Shown here in pieces: positions 53,854 to 62,678 of a DNA stretch of 64,000 nt. Positions within the stretch are counted from its first letter, which is position 1. Every line of letters begins with the position of its first letter. The stretch lies in NCBI GenBank assembly GCA_009693865.1, contig SHWL01000006.1, positions 1 to 64,000 on the forward strand, read 5' to 3'. A program made the translations under genes and the position numbers. Below the pieces are notes generated by a model. It did no database searches. It was not told the origin of the DNA and saw only the letters and a program-made list of their open reading frames with translations. Origin of the DNA: Acetobacteraceae bacterium. GTDB lineage: Bacteria > Pseudomonadota > Alphaproteobacteria > Acetobacterales > Acetobacteraceae.

Positions 53854-54823
53854 GCGCGGCTGCCGTGGTCAACGGATCCGGCAAGTCCTTTCCCGCCAGC
53901 AGCCGCGCGGCCATCAGCGCGGCGGCGTAGTTGTCCCGCCCTTCATCGGCGAGCCTCGCGTGCGCCTCCAACCGCCAGGCGCCGCCTTCCATGTTCGCGA
54001 GCCGCGCGGCCGACACCACGCGGCCAATCCCTGAGGGAAGGCCGGCCAGATCGGGCAGATCGATCGACGGGGCCGTTTCAACCATATCGAACGCCGCCTG
54101 GACCGAAACGCCGGCCGCGTCGCTGACCCGCGCTTCGTAGGGCCCGGGCCGGGGCGCGATCATCGACGACACGACCCGCTCCTCGCCAATTTGAAACACC
54201 CAGGGCGGCGCCTCGCCCGGGCCGCCAAGGGTCACGGTGAACGGCGGTTTGCCGCCAATCCACGCGAGGTTGAAACGCCTCTGCGCCGCGACCAGGTGCT
54301 GGCGTGCCGGGCCCGCGAACAGCGGCATCGCCAAGGGCGGCGGAGGTGGCGGGGCGGATTTCTTCACCGGCGCCGGAACCGGCTCCACCACGGCTTTCGC
54401 CCCTCTGGCCCTTTTGGGTGGCGGCGCCTTCTTTGGCGGCGGCGGTGGCAACGGCGGTTGCAGGTCATCGTTCCACTTGCTCAACGCCAGTCCGATCGGC
54501 TCCAACGATTTGGGCAACGGCGCCGTGCGTTGAGCCCGTGCCGTGATCGCCGTGGGCGAGTTCGACGCCATCACCGTCCAGCGCCGCGGCCCGTCTCGCG
54601 GCATGATCTCAATCCGGCAATCGCCCTTCGCGATCACCTGGTCGCCCACGAGCAGATCGGCCCAGTACCGGGCAGGCGTTTCCTTCCGGGCGCGGAGGAT
54701 CGAACACTCCGCGGTCCGCCCGTCGATCGCGCTGATATAACCAGCGACCGCTGGGGGCGGCGCGGCCATCGCCGCGGGCCCGATGGTGCAGATCGTCAGA
54801 GCCAACAGCAGGCGGCCGGTCAT
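53813..54823 (-). CDS. Hypothetical secreted protein with proline-rich linker
   Basis: The product is 336 aa. A signal peptide ([20 protein letters not shown]) is followed by '[20 protein letters not shown]', a FecR-like stretch (about 25-90), a long proline/lysine-rich linker (about 120-165) and a C-terminal beta-rich region. It is probably periplasmic or membrane-bound. ATG 54823 fits the signal peptide. It overlaps the convergent gene. Confidence 0.6.
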   Translation of the reverse strand: MTGRLLLALTICTIGPAAMAAPPPAVAGYISAIDGRTAECSILRARKETPARYWADLLVGDQVIAKGDCRIEIMPRDGPRRWTVMASNSPTAITARAQRTAPLPKSLEPIGLALSKWNDDLQPPLPPPPPKKAPPPKRARGAKAVVEPVPAPVKKSAPPPPPPLAMPLFAGPARQHLVAAQRRFNLAWIGGKPPFTVTLGGPGEAPPWVFQIGEERVVSSMIAPRPGPYEARVSDAAGVSVQAAFDMVETAPSIDLPDLAGLPSGIGRVVSAARLANMEGGAWRLEAHARLADEGRDNYAAALMAARLLAGKDLPDPLTTAAAPIAASSGRDAGAR

Positions 54824-54962
54824 GCGAATCACTTTGTTGCTCCCCCGCGAGTTTCGCACCCCCCGGGCCGCCGCGGTCAAGCGCCGCCGTGGTTGTTGAA
54901 CGGGAATTCGAACCCACCCTCGCGCGCGGGATGCTGCGTCGCGGGATCCGAAGATTCAGACC

Positions 54963-56165
54963 ATGAGCATCGCCCCCACCACGGCCTCGCCGGCACCTGA
55001 ACCCATCCCGTATCCGCGCCGGCTACCGCGTTTGCTGCGCACTTTCATCGCGGTGGGCCCCGCGGCGGCCGATATGTATTTGCCAGCCTTTCCGGCGGTC
55101 GAGGCGACGTTCCACACCGCGCCAGGCACCGCGCGATTGACGCTCGCCGCGTGGTTCGCGGGTCTGGCCGTGGGACAGATCATGCAGGGTACGCTGTCGG
55201 ACCGGTTTGGCCGGCGGAAGCCGTTGGCCATTGGCGGCGCGGTTGCCTCCTCATTAACGGTACTCGCGGTGTTGCGGTTCGTGGGCGCGATGGGAGCCTC
55301 CGCGGGAATGGTGATCGGCCGCGCGGTGGTGCGCGACCTCGCGAGTGGGGAGCGAGGGGCGATTCTTATGTCACGGCTGGTGCTGGTGCTGGTGCTGGTG
55401 CTGGTGATGGGCGTGGCGCCAATCCTGGCGTCCAGTGTCGGGGCGGCGTTTCTGGCGTTCGCGGATTGGCGATTGATTTGCTGGTTTCAGGCGATTTACG
55501 GCGTGTGCTGCGCGCTTTTGGCGTGGCGCATTCTGCCGGAGACGCTACCGGACCAACGCCGAATCAAGGTCGGTTTGGCCCAGGTCCTCACGCGATATGG
55601 TGCCATTCCGCGGGAGCCGATTTTCCGGACGCACGCGTTCATGGGTGGGGCGTCGACGTTCTGTATGTTCGCGTACCTGGGTGGATCGTCGCCGGTGTTC
55701 ATTCAAGGTTTCGGAATGTCGCCATCGGGGTTTGGATTGATTTTCGGTCTGTGTTCGTGCGGGTTGATCGCGGGTTCGCAGATCAACGCGCGCCTGCTGC
55801 CTCGGTTCGGGCTGTTCACGATGCCGCGGGCGATCTGCCGGATTTCGCTGGCGGCGACGACCGTGTTGCTGGTGCTGAGTTTCAGCGGCGCGCATCAACC
55901 ATGGATGATCGTCGCGCCGATCTTCGTGGCGTTGAGCTGCCAGGGATTCTCCAACGGCAACGTCGCGGCGGGGGCACTGGCGCGTCACGCGGCACATGCC
56001 GGATCCGACGCGGCGTTGATGGGCGTTGGACAGTTCGCTTTGGGCGCGAGCAGCGGATTGTTCGTGGGACTGCTGACAGACGGGACGCCGAGGGGAATGG
56101 CGTTGTTGATGTTTTGTGGAGCGTTGTGCGCGGTCGTGGTGGATTTGTTTCGGCCGCGGGGGTAG
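54963..56165 (+). CDS. Bcr/CflA-type multidrug transporter (MFS)
   Basis: The product is 400 aa with twelve hydrophobic helices. The motif GQIMQGTLSDRFGRRKPL (about 70-87) is the classical loop of MFS exporters, and 'AADMYLPAFPAVEATF' fits Bcr/CflA. A run of six-base repeats (CTGGTG)5 at 55377-55406 encodes LVLVLVLVL in one helix. It would export drugs or sulfonamides. Confidence 0.85.
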   Translation: MSIAPTTASPAPEPIPYPRRLPRLLRTFIAVGPAAADMYLPAFPAVEATFHTAPGTARLTLAAWFAGLAVGQIMQGTLSDRFGRRKPLAIGGAVASSLTVLAVLRFVGAMGASAGMVIGRAVVRDLASGERGAILMSRLVLVLVLVLVMGVAPILASSVGAAFLAFADWRLICWFQAIYGVCCALLAWRILPETLPDQRRIKVGLAQVLTRYGAIPREPIFRTHAFMGGASTFCMFAYLGGSSPVFIQGFGMSPSGFGLIFGLCSCGLIAGSQINARLLPRFGLFTMPRAICRISLAATTVLLVLSFSGAHQPWMIVAPIFVALSCQGFSNGNVAAGALARHAAHAGSDAALMGVGQFALGASSGLFVGLLTDGTPRGMALLMFCGALCAVVVDLFRPRG

Positions 56166-56241
56166 AGGTCCGCGGATGCGCGTACCTGTGTTCCGAGGTG
56201 TATTATACCAACCCCCCGAACGCCGGCCTCTTACGCATTAC

Positions 56242-56270
56242 GTCATGGCCCGACTCGATCGGGCCATGAC
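56242..56270. repeat. Short CGTCAT palindromic repeat
   Basis: GTCATGGCCCGA (56242-56253) pairs perfectly with TCGGGCCATGAC (56259-56270) around a 5-base loop. It is the shortest copy of the family, without the inner spacer. The rest of 56,166-56,405 holds no gene. Confidence 0.75.
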
Positions 56271-56405
56271 AGGGAGTGGGGCGGTGCCAGGGGTCAAGTG
56301 TTTGGTCGGTTGGTATTAATCGTTATCACCGCAAAGCCACAAGGATCACTTCACTTACGACGATCGAACGAAATTTACGATATCGTCTTCATCGCGGCAC
56401 CAAAT

Positions 56406-57050
56406 CTAATTGGCCGGTCCGCACACCTCGGCCTGATCCGACAACGGCCGTATGTCCAACGAGGTCGAGGAACCCCCAGTGCCGCCCGTGGTTTCGAATA
56501 CAAGAAGTGTCGGCTTCTTATTCGGCGCCGAAACCAAATACGCGTGCCTCGTGAGGCCAGGATCATCGATCCGGCAAACAAGCCGAGATTTCAAGGCCGG
56601 CGACCCAATGGCCTGCTTGTCCGTAAAAGCGCAACCACGAAAGTTGGGACCGAAGCAAAGCTCGTCCGGTTCACTGCCGCCAGGTTTAATCTCGATGCGT
56701 TTCGGACCAGATTTTTGATTTTCGGTTGCCCATAGGGTGACGGTCCACGGCAGGTCTTCCCATTTCTGGCGCAGCACTTTGGAAGTGACACCAGCTACAT
56801 GCACTCGAACGAGCCCCTCCCGGCGCGACCAGCGGTTTGTCGTTTCCGGTCCATTGGTCTTCCACGAGATCAATTGATTGCCGGCCATGTAATCCCAGCG
56901 CATCGAATTAAATCCATCCGGCGGGAGGACAGCGACGACAAGATCGGAAAGTTCAATGACCGGATGGCTATTGAGGTCGATGCTCTCAGCGCGCCCGGGA
57001 TTTATCCAGGCGGTGGCCGCCAGAACGGCGAGGATTGCCAGTCGTCTCAT
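56406..57050 (-). CDS. Hypothetical secreted protein
   Basis: The product is 214 aa. A signal peptide (MRRLAILAVLAATAWINPG, then RAES) is followed by a mostly beta-sheet-like chain with two C-rich spots (LCFGPNFRGCAF, LVCRID) and 'GGTGGSSTSLDIRPL'. I do not recognise it. ATG 57050 is chosen for the signal peptide. The stretch 57,051-57,449 upstream holds no supported gene; a 60-codon frame at 57,132-57,320 has no start. Confidence 0.6.
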   Translation of the reverse strand: MRRLAILAVLAATAWINPGRAESIDLNSHPVIELSDLVVAVLPPDGFNSMRWDYMAGNQLISWKTNGPETTNRWSRREGLVRVHVAGVTSKVLRQKWEDLPWTVTLWATENQKSGPKRIEIKPGGSEPDELCFGPNFRGCAFTDKQAIGSPALKSRLVCRIDDPGLTRHAYLVSAPNKKPTLLVFETTGGTGGSSTSLDIRPLSDQAEVCGPAN

Positions 57051-57449
57051 AGTGTCATCCCTCAACCGAATGGGACACGGTGCCAAGGCGACGCGCGATA
57101 TCGCTCGCCGATCTATCCCATGCGAGCGCCGTGATCAAGGAAGCAGCCACCCAAAATCCGCGGCCTTTCCGAACTGGGCGACACTGTCGACATTCCGGGA
57201 CTGGTTGTTCGTGTCCTGATCAATCCCGACCGCCCCATTGCGTCCGCTGAGCTTGCCCTCGGCGCGTGCTCAATCTCGTTTCCTGAGCTTGGGGTTGTCC
57301 CATTTTATCCGGTCTGATGAGCTAGTGAATATCACGCATATCTGACCATCGCCGGACGGACGGCTCCGCCGCGATGCTGCGTGCAAGACATCTCGACGTC
57401 CGCCGCGCGCTCAGCGTACAACCGGTCCGTCACGGAACTCCAGGATCTC

Positions 57450-58193
57450 ATGAGCATCGTCGTCGGTATCCCCGCCTGCGCCACCACCGCCGGCGAGCGG
57501 CTGGTCCACCAAACCCCTGCCCGTTACGCCGACGCCCTGATCGGCGGGTCGAGCGCTTTGCCGATCATGATCCCCCCAATGGGCGACACGCAGCTCGCAT
57601 TGCTCGATCGCATCGACGGCCTGCTCGTCCCCGGCAGCCCGAGCAACGTCCACCCCTCCCATTACGGCATGGACGAAAGCCTGACGCCCGACCGGCACGA
57701 CCCCGCCCGCGACTCCACGACGCTGCCGCTGATTCGCGCGGCCATCGCCCGCGGCCTGCCGGTGCTCGCGATCTGCCGCGGCATTCAGGAACTGAACGTG
57801 GCTCTCGGCGGTACGTTGCTTCAGAACATCCACGACCTCCCGGGACGCATGGACCATCGCGGCGGACCGCCGCCGCTGGAAACCGCCTATGGCCCCAGGC
57901 ACACGGTATCGCTCGCCGGCGCCCTGGCCCGCATCGCCGGTGCCACCGAAATCACGGTGAATTCGTTACACAGCCAGGCCATCGGCCGCCCAGGTGATGG
58001 GCTGGTGGTCGAGGCACTGGCGGAGGACGGCACGATCGAGGCAGTGTCGTTCCCCACTGCCCTCGGGTTCGTCCTCGGCATACAATGGCACCCCGAGTGG
58101 CTCTGGGCGGAAAAACCCGCCAGTGTCGCGATTTTCCATGCGTTCGGCGAAGCATGCCGCGCGTATCAACAAAGTCCAGGAAAGGCAGCGTAG
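57450..58193 (+). CDS. Gamma-glutamyl-GABA hydrolase-like (peptidase C26)
   Basis: The product is 247 aa. The class I glutamine-amidotransferase triad is present as C109 (AICRGIQ) and H213 and E215 (GIQWHPEW). It cleaves a gamma-glutamyl amide bond, as PuuD in putrescine use. ATG 57450 is preferred to an upstream start. It ends one base before the SDR gene. Confidence 0.88.
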   Translation: MSIVVGIPACATTAGERLVHQTPARYADALIGGSSALPIMIPPMGDTQLALLDRIDGLLVPGSPSNVHPSHYGMDESLTPDRHDPARDSTTLPLIRAAIARGLPVLAICRGIQELNVALGGTLLQNIHDLPGRMDHRGGPPPLETAYGPRHTVSLAGALARIAGATEITVNSLHSQAIGRPGDGLVVEALAEDGTIEAVSFPTALGFVLGIQWHPEWLWAEKPASVAIFHAFGEACRAYQQSPGKAA

Positions 58194-58194
58194 G

Positions 58195-58956
58195 ATGGAT
58201 TTACAACTCGCGGGCAAGACAGCCCTGATCACCGGGGGCTCGAAAGGCATCGGCCGCGCGACGGCGGAGGTTCTCGCGGGTGAGGGCGTGAACGTCATCC
58301 TCGTGGCGCGCGAGCAGGCGACATTGGACGAAGCCGCCGCCGCGATCCGCGCCAAACGCCAGGTGAACGTCCGCACCATCGCCGCCGATCTGTCGAGCGA
58401 TGCCGCGGTTCGAAAAGTCGCCGCCGAGGCCGGGGAACTCGATATCCTTGTCAACAACGCGGGCGCGATCCCTCCGGGCGATGTCGGCTCGATCGACGAC
58501 ACGCGGTGGCGCCAGGCGTGGGACCTGAAGGTGTTCGGCTATATCTCCTTCTGCCGGGTGGTTTACGGGCAGATGAAGGCGAAGAAGGCGGGCGTGATCG
58601 TGAACGTGATCGGCGCGGCGGGCGAGAGTTTTCCAACCAACTATATCGCCGGTGCCGCTGGAAACGCGTCGCTGATGGCGTTCACGCGAGCTTTGGGCAA
58701 GGGCGCGCCGGCCGATGGGCTGCGCGTGGTCGCGATTAATCCGGGGCCGGTGGAAACCGACCGCCTGGTCATGCTGCGCCGCGCCGAAGCACAACAAAAA
58801 TTCGGCGATCCGGACCGTTGGCGCGAACTGACCTCCAGCATGCCGTTTGGCCGCGCCGCGAGCCCGGCGGAAATCGGCAACGCGGTCGCGTTTCTGGCGA
58901 GCCCGCTGTCCGGCTATACCACCGGCACGGTGCTGACGATAAACGGCGGCGGCTGA
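58195..58956 (+). CDS. SDR-family protein with altered catalytic site
   Basis: The product is 253 aa. The NAD(P) site TGGSKGIG (13-20) and LVNNAG (85-90) are present and the fold is SDR. The usual catalytic Ser, YxxxK are not: the aligned positions are G140, G153 and N157, in VNVIGAAGES...YIAGAAGN. It may bind a substrate without the usual proton relay, or work in a different way. It follows the C26 gene by one base, a likely operon. Confidence 0.8.
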   Translation: MDLQLAGKTALITGGSKGIGRATAEVLAGEGVNVILVAREQATLDEAAAAIRAKRQVNVRTIAADLSSDAAVRKVAAEAGELDILVNNAGAIPPGDVGSIDDTRWRQAWDLKVFGYISFCRVVYGQMKAKKAGVIVNVIGAAGESFPTNYIAGAAGNASLMAFTRALGKGAPADGLRVVAINPGPVETDRLVMLRRAEAQQKFGDPDRWRELTSSMPFGRAASPAEIGNAVAFLASPLSGYTTGTVLTINGGG

Positions 58957-58987
58957 CCCCACGTCCTCTTTCATGTCCGAGGCCACC

Positions 58988-59030
58988 GCGCCCTCTCCTG
59001 GTTGTCCCCGGGGAGGGCGCTGTCGTTTTC
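58988..59030 (+). terminator. Rho-independent-type terminator after the SDR gene
   Basis: GCGCCCTCTCC (58988-58998) pairs with GGGGAGGGCGC (59010-59020) with one mismatch, followed by TGTCGTTTTC. It lies 31 bases after the SDR stop and separates the C26/SDR pair from the VapBC-type locus. Confidence 0.65.
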
Positions 59031-59100
59031 CGTTGCCTATCGCTGTCAGACCAGTTATATGACCAGTCAGACACGGCAAAAATGCGGCATGGCGGAAAAA

Positions 59101-59116
59101 TTAACGCCCGCGTTAA
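59101..59116. promoter_or_regulatory. Palindrome upstream of VapBC-type locus
   Basis: TTAACGC (59101-59107) and GCGTTAA (59110-59116) form a perfect 7-bp inverted repeat with two bases between. It lies 27 bases before the antitoxin ATG at 59144, with AGGAGG between. It is a probable operator. It also reads TTAA-N8-TTAA, one base off the CtrA spacing. Confidence 0.4.
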
Positions 59117-59143
59117 CGGATCAGCAATGTTCAGGAGGCAGAC

Positions 59144-59398
59144 ATGACCATCTGGCCCGTCCAGGACGCCAAAGCGAGGTTCAGTGAGATGTTGGACAAT
59201 TGCCTGACCGATGGCCCGCAGGTCATCAGCCGCCGTGGGGTGGACGCAGCCGTCCTCGTCCCGATCGACCAATGGCGCCGCCTGAAAGGTAACACGCCTA
59301 CCCTCAAAGAGCTGCTGCTGTCCGGCCACGCCCGCGCCGACATCCCTGTCCCCTCCCGGAAAGGACACCGCTGGCGGCAAACCGCGGTGTTCGACTGA
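59144..59398 (+). CDS. Phd/YefM-family antitoxin
   Basis: The product is 84 aa. MTIWPVQDAKARFSEMLDNC and PQVISRRGVDAAVLVPIDQW match the Phd fold, with a basic C-terminal half that contacts the VapC-like toxin. AGGAGG precedes ATG 59144. It ends three bases before the toxin GTG. Confidence 0.85.
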   Translation: MTIWPVQDAKARFSEMLDNCLTDGPQVISRRGVDAAVLVPIDQWRRLKGNTPTLKELLLSGHARADIPVPSRKGHRWRQTAVFD

Positions 59399-59401
59399 CC
59401 G

Positions 59402-59809
59402 GTGTACCTGGTCGATACCAACGTGGTTTCCGAGTTGCGGAAACCACGTCCCCATCCCGTCGCCATCGCCTGGTTACGCGGTGTTTCAGACCGCGATTTG
59501 TTTCTCTCCGCCGTCACGGTGGGTGAGCTCCAGGCGGGCGTCGAGAACCTCCGCGCCAAGGACAAGTCCCGTGCCGAGGAGATCGAGGCCTGGGTCGATC
59601 AGATCGCTGGCGCCTGGAATGTCCTGCCGATGGACACCAAGGCCTTCCGGCACTGGGCTTTGTTAATGCAGGGCCGCCCAGGAGACTTGATCGCGGACGC
59701 GATGATCGCCGCGACGGCGCATGTCCACGGCCTGACTGTCGTCACCCGCAATATCCGCGACTTCGCGACCCTGAGCGTGCCGACACTTGACCCCTTCGTG
59801 CCGGTCTGA
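59402..59809 (+). CDS. VapC-family PIN-domain toxin
   Basis: The product is 135 aa. The acidic site is D5 (MYLVDTN), E42 (TVGELQ), D99 (LIADAMIA) and D117 (TRNIRDF), so it is probably an active RNase that cuts tRNA or rRNA. GTG 59402 is the start. The Phd-type antitoxin upstream is the partner. Confidence 0.88.
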   Translation: MYLVDTNVVSELRKPRPHPVAIAWLRGVSDRDLFLSAVTVGELQAGVENLRAKDKSRAEEIEAWVDQIAGAWNVLPMDTKAFRHWALLMQGRPGDLIADAMIAATAHVHGLTVVTRNIRDFATLSVPTLDPFVPV

Positions 59810-59837
59810 TCCCCTGCCCGCAAGGGAGATACGGACC

Positions 59838-60188
59838 ATGCGCATTCACAACCTGTACGAAGACGCCGAAGGCGTTTCGCATTTTCGAAACATCGAGGTG
59901 GAATGGGACGAGATACGGCAATCGAATAAATTCTCGGCCCGCCAGTCCGCTTCCGGCATCGTCTTCCGTGAAACCACCAAGGATTACACGGTCGATTGGC
60001 ATCCCGCGCCGCGCCGCCAATACGTGATCAATCTTGACAGCGCCGTCCATATCACCGCCGGTGACGGAGAAACGCGTTACATTGGACCCGGTGAGGTCGT
60101 GCTCGTGGAGGACACCACCGGCAAAGGTCACATCTCCAAATTCGTGGGAGGCGCGATGCGCCGCTCCATCTTCGTCGCGTTGGACTGA
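59838..60188 (+). CDS. Cupin-like protein
   Basis: The product is 116 aa. A single cupin-type barrel is suggested by 'DWHPAPRRQYVINLDSAVHI' and 'GPGEVVLVEDTTGKGHISKF'. It may bind a metal or a small ligand. GGGAGAT precedes ATG 59838. It lies 12 bases before the hydrolase at 60200, a likely operon. Confidence 0.65.
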   Translation: MRIHNLYEDAEGVSHFRNIEVEWDEIRQSNKFSARQSASGIVFRETTKDYTVDWHPAPRRQYVINLDSAVHITAGDGETRYIGPGEVVLVEDTTGKGHISKFVGGAMRRSIFVALD

Positions 60189-60199
60189 GGCGGAACCGA

Positions 60200-61150
60200 A
60201 TGTATCTCAATCAATTCGCCGACGGCTCCCTGCCCGAGGACATGACCGGAACGGATGAATTTCGCAGCCTTTTGACCAGCGCGGCCGACCTGGGCATTCC
60301 GCACGACCCGTCGATCTCGTATCGCTCCGCCAACATCGTCATGCGGCGGCAGCGCTTCCATTTCCTGGAATGGGGAGACCGCGCCGCGCCAACGATTGTG
60401 CTGCTGCATGGCGGACATCAGTCGGCGCATTCCTGGGATCTCGTCAGCCTCCACCTCGCCCAACATTATCGCGTCCTGGCCCTGGATCAGCGCGGCCACG
60501 GCGACAGCGAGTGGGCGCGCGACGTCGAGTATTCCAATCACACCATGTCGCTCGACGCGATGGCCTTTCTGGACTCGATGAGCCTGGAAAAGCCGATTCT
60601 GATCGGCCACTCGATGGGCGGCCGCAACAGCATGCTGCTGACCAAACAGAACCCGTCGCGGTTGCGCGCGCTGGTGATCGTCGATGTCGGACCGGAACTA
60701 TCGGACCGCGGCCGTCAGGCGATCATGGGCTTCGTGCAGGAGAATCAAGAGTTCGAGGATCTCGATCATTTCGTCGCCAACGTGCGCAAATACGATCCCT
60801 ATCGCTCCCGCGAGCACATCGAACGCACCGTCAAATACAATATGTTGCAGCGTTCGGACGGCAAGTTCGTCAGTAAATGCGATTCGACCCCGCGGCGCCT
60901 GGGGATCGTCCGGGGCGGCGGGCCGCTGGACAATATCACGCTCGAGGACGCGGGTTCGTTCCACCTTCCGGTCCTGCTGGTCCGGGGTGAGAAGTCGAAC
61001 ATCCTGGCGCCCGATGCGGCGGAGCGGTTCGCGGCGTCCATGCCCCAGGGACGCCTCGTGACGGTGCCGAACTGCGGCCACAACGTGCATGGTCAGAACA
61101 CACTGGGCTTCATCGGCGCCCTGGGAGAGTTCTTGCGCTCTTTACCCTGA
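60200..61150 (+). CDS. Alpha/beta hydrolase
   Basis: The product is 316 aa. The nucleophile S138 is in GHSMGG, oxyanion HGGH (70-73) and the late H in NCGHNVH (about 293). The DQRGHGDSEW block (96-105) is typical of haloalkane dehalogenase/epoxide hydrolase relatives. Substrate unknown; the cupin protein before it may feed or sense it. Confidence 0.85.
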   Translation: MYLNQFADGSLPEDMTGTDEFRSLLTSAADLGIPHDPSISYRSANIVMRRQRFHFLEWGDRAAPTIVLLHGGHQSAHSWDLVSLHLAQHYRVLALDQRGHGDSEWARDVEYSNHTMSLDAMAFLDSMSLEKPILIGHSMGGRNSMLLTKQNPSRLRALVIVDVGPELSDRGRQAIMGFVQENQEFEDLDHFVANVRKYDPYRSREHIERTVKYNMLQRSDGKFVSKCDSTPRRLGIVRGGGPLDNITLEDAGSFHLPVLLVRGEKSNILAPDAAERFAASMPQGRLVTVPNCGHNVHGQNTLGFIGALGEFLRSLP

Positions 61151-61205
61151 GGCCGGCCACCGCATTTGAAACAATGATGCGAGCATTGCCGGCCTAAGTC
61201 AGGCC

Positions 61206-62666
61206 ATGCGCGCCAGCACCCTGACCCCCGCCTGGATCGGACCCACCCGCCAGGCTGGCCCCTTAGCCGAGATGATCGACCCGGCAGTGGCTATCGCCGG
61301 GAGCGTGGCCTTCGCGCTGGTGCTGTTCCTGCCGCAAATCCTCAATGACGGCGACACGCTCTGGCAAATCCGAACCGGTGAGTGGATCCTCGCCAACCTC
61401 GCCATCCCTGCCGTCGACCCGTTCTCCTTCACCGCCGGCGACAAACCCTGGTTCGCCCACGAATGGTTCGCCGAGACGCTGCTGGCGCTCGCTTTTCGCG
61501 CGGGAGGGATGTCCGGCGTCATGGTGCTGGCCGCCACCGCCGTGGGTCTGACCGCGGCCCTGTTGCTCCGCCACCTGAGACGTTTCCTTCCTGGAATCTA
61601 CGCCGTCCTGGGACTGATCGTCGCGCTCGCCAACGCGGCGCCGTCGATGCTCGCGCGCCCGCATTTGCTGGCCTGGCCGTGCCTGGTGCTGTGGTGTGGA
61701 GGCCTGGTTACCGCGCGGGCGAACCGGACCGCGCCCTCATACTGGCTCCTGCCGGTCATGGTACTCTGGGTGAACCTCCACGGCAGCTTCATGGTCGGCC
61801 TGCTGCTGCCCGGCGCCTTCATGCTGGAAGCCCTGTGCGATCCGGGCGCCAATCACCGCCATACTTTCACCACCTGGGCCAGTTTCCTCCTCGCCGCCTG
61901 GGCCGCCGCCCTTATCAACCCCGATGTTCTGGGGGGCGTGCTGTTTCCGTTCCACATGCTCGGGATGAAAAGCCTCGCCTGGATCGGCGAGTGGGAACCC
62001 ACCGACTTCGGCCGCATCCAGCCCCTGGAGCTGATGATCCTCGCTGGCCTCGCCTTGGGATTGTCCGGGAAAGTGAAACTACCGCCGATGCGGCTTCTCA
62101 TGTTGCTGGGGCTGATCCACGGCGCGCTGGCGCATGGACGGCACGAGCAACTTTTGGGCATCGTCGGCGCGTTGATCCTGGCCGAACCGCTTGGTGAGAG
62201 CCTTGGACGTGGGAAAGCAGAGGCTCTGGCGTGGCATCGCCTCGCAGCGGGCGCGGGGCTGATCGCACTGGCGGCGCTCGTCACCCGGGTCGCATTACCG
62301 CTGTCCCCGGCGCGAACCGGAGCCGCCTTCGCCGCGACGCTTGACCAGGTGCCGCCTTCGCTCCGCGCGAGACCAGTCCTGAACGATTACAGCCTGGGCG
62401 GGCGATTGATCTTTCAGGGAGTCCGCCCCTTCATCGACAGCCGCGCCGATCTGTATGGCGACGAGTTCCTGACCCGCTACCGCCGCGTGACCTGGCCCGA
62501 CCGCGACGCGCTGGACCTCGCGCTGTCGGAGTATGGGATCGCCTGGACAATCTTCCCGTCCGGCCACCGGATTGTTCCGGTTCTGGACCGAAAGCCGGAT
62601 TGGCACCGGTTGACGGAAGTGGATGGCGTCGTGATCCACGTCCGCGAGGATCGAACGCCCCGATAG
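61206..62666 (+). CDS. Multi-pass membrane protein, GT-C-like
   Basis: The product is 486 aa with about ten hydrophobic helices. The loop 'GDTLWQIRTGEWILANLAIP' and 'HEWFAETLLALAFRAGG' recall the first luminal loop of GT-C-type glycosyltransferases. A soluble tail of about 100 residues follows ('VLNDYSLGGRLIFQGVRPFI'). I cannot assign a substrate. It lies 12 bases before the convergent ctrA gene. Confidence 0.6.
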   Translation: MRASTLTPAWIGPTRQAGPLAEMIDPAVAIAGSVAFALVLFLPQILNDGDTLWQIRTGEWILANLAIPAVDPFSFTAGDKPWFAHEWFAETLLALAFRAGGMSGVMVLAATAVGLTAALLLRHLRRFLPGIYAVLGLIVALANAAPSMLARPHLLAWPCLVLWCGGLVTARANRTAPSYWLLPVMVLWVNLHGSFMVGLLLPGAFMLEALCDPGANHRHTFTTWASFLLAAWAAALINPDVLGGVLFPFHMLGMKSLAWIGEWEPTDFGRIQPLELMILAGLALGLSGKVKLPPMRLLMLLGLIHGALAHGRHEQLLGIVGALILAEPLGESLGRGKAEALAWHRLAAGAGLIALAALVTRVALPLSPARTGAAFAATLDQVPPSLRARPVLNDYSLGGRLIFQGVRPFIDSRADLYGDEFLTRYRRVTWPDRDALDLALSEYGIAWTIFPSGHRIVPVLDRKPDWHRLTEVDGVVIHVREDRTPR

Positions 62667-62678
62667 CGCGGCGGCCGG

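Noticed and set aside
57132-57320. 60-codon plus-strand frame between the secreted protein and the C26 gene
   Set aside because: No start codon, no ribosome site and no family resemblance.
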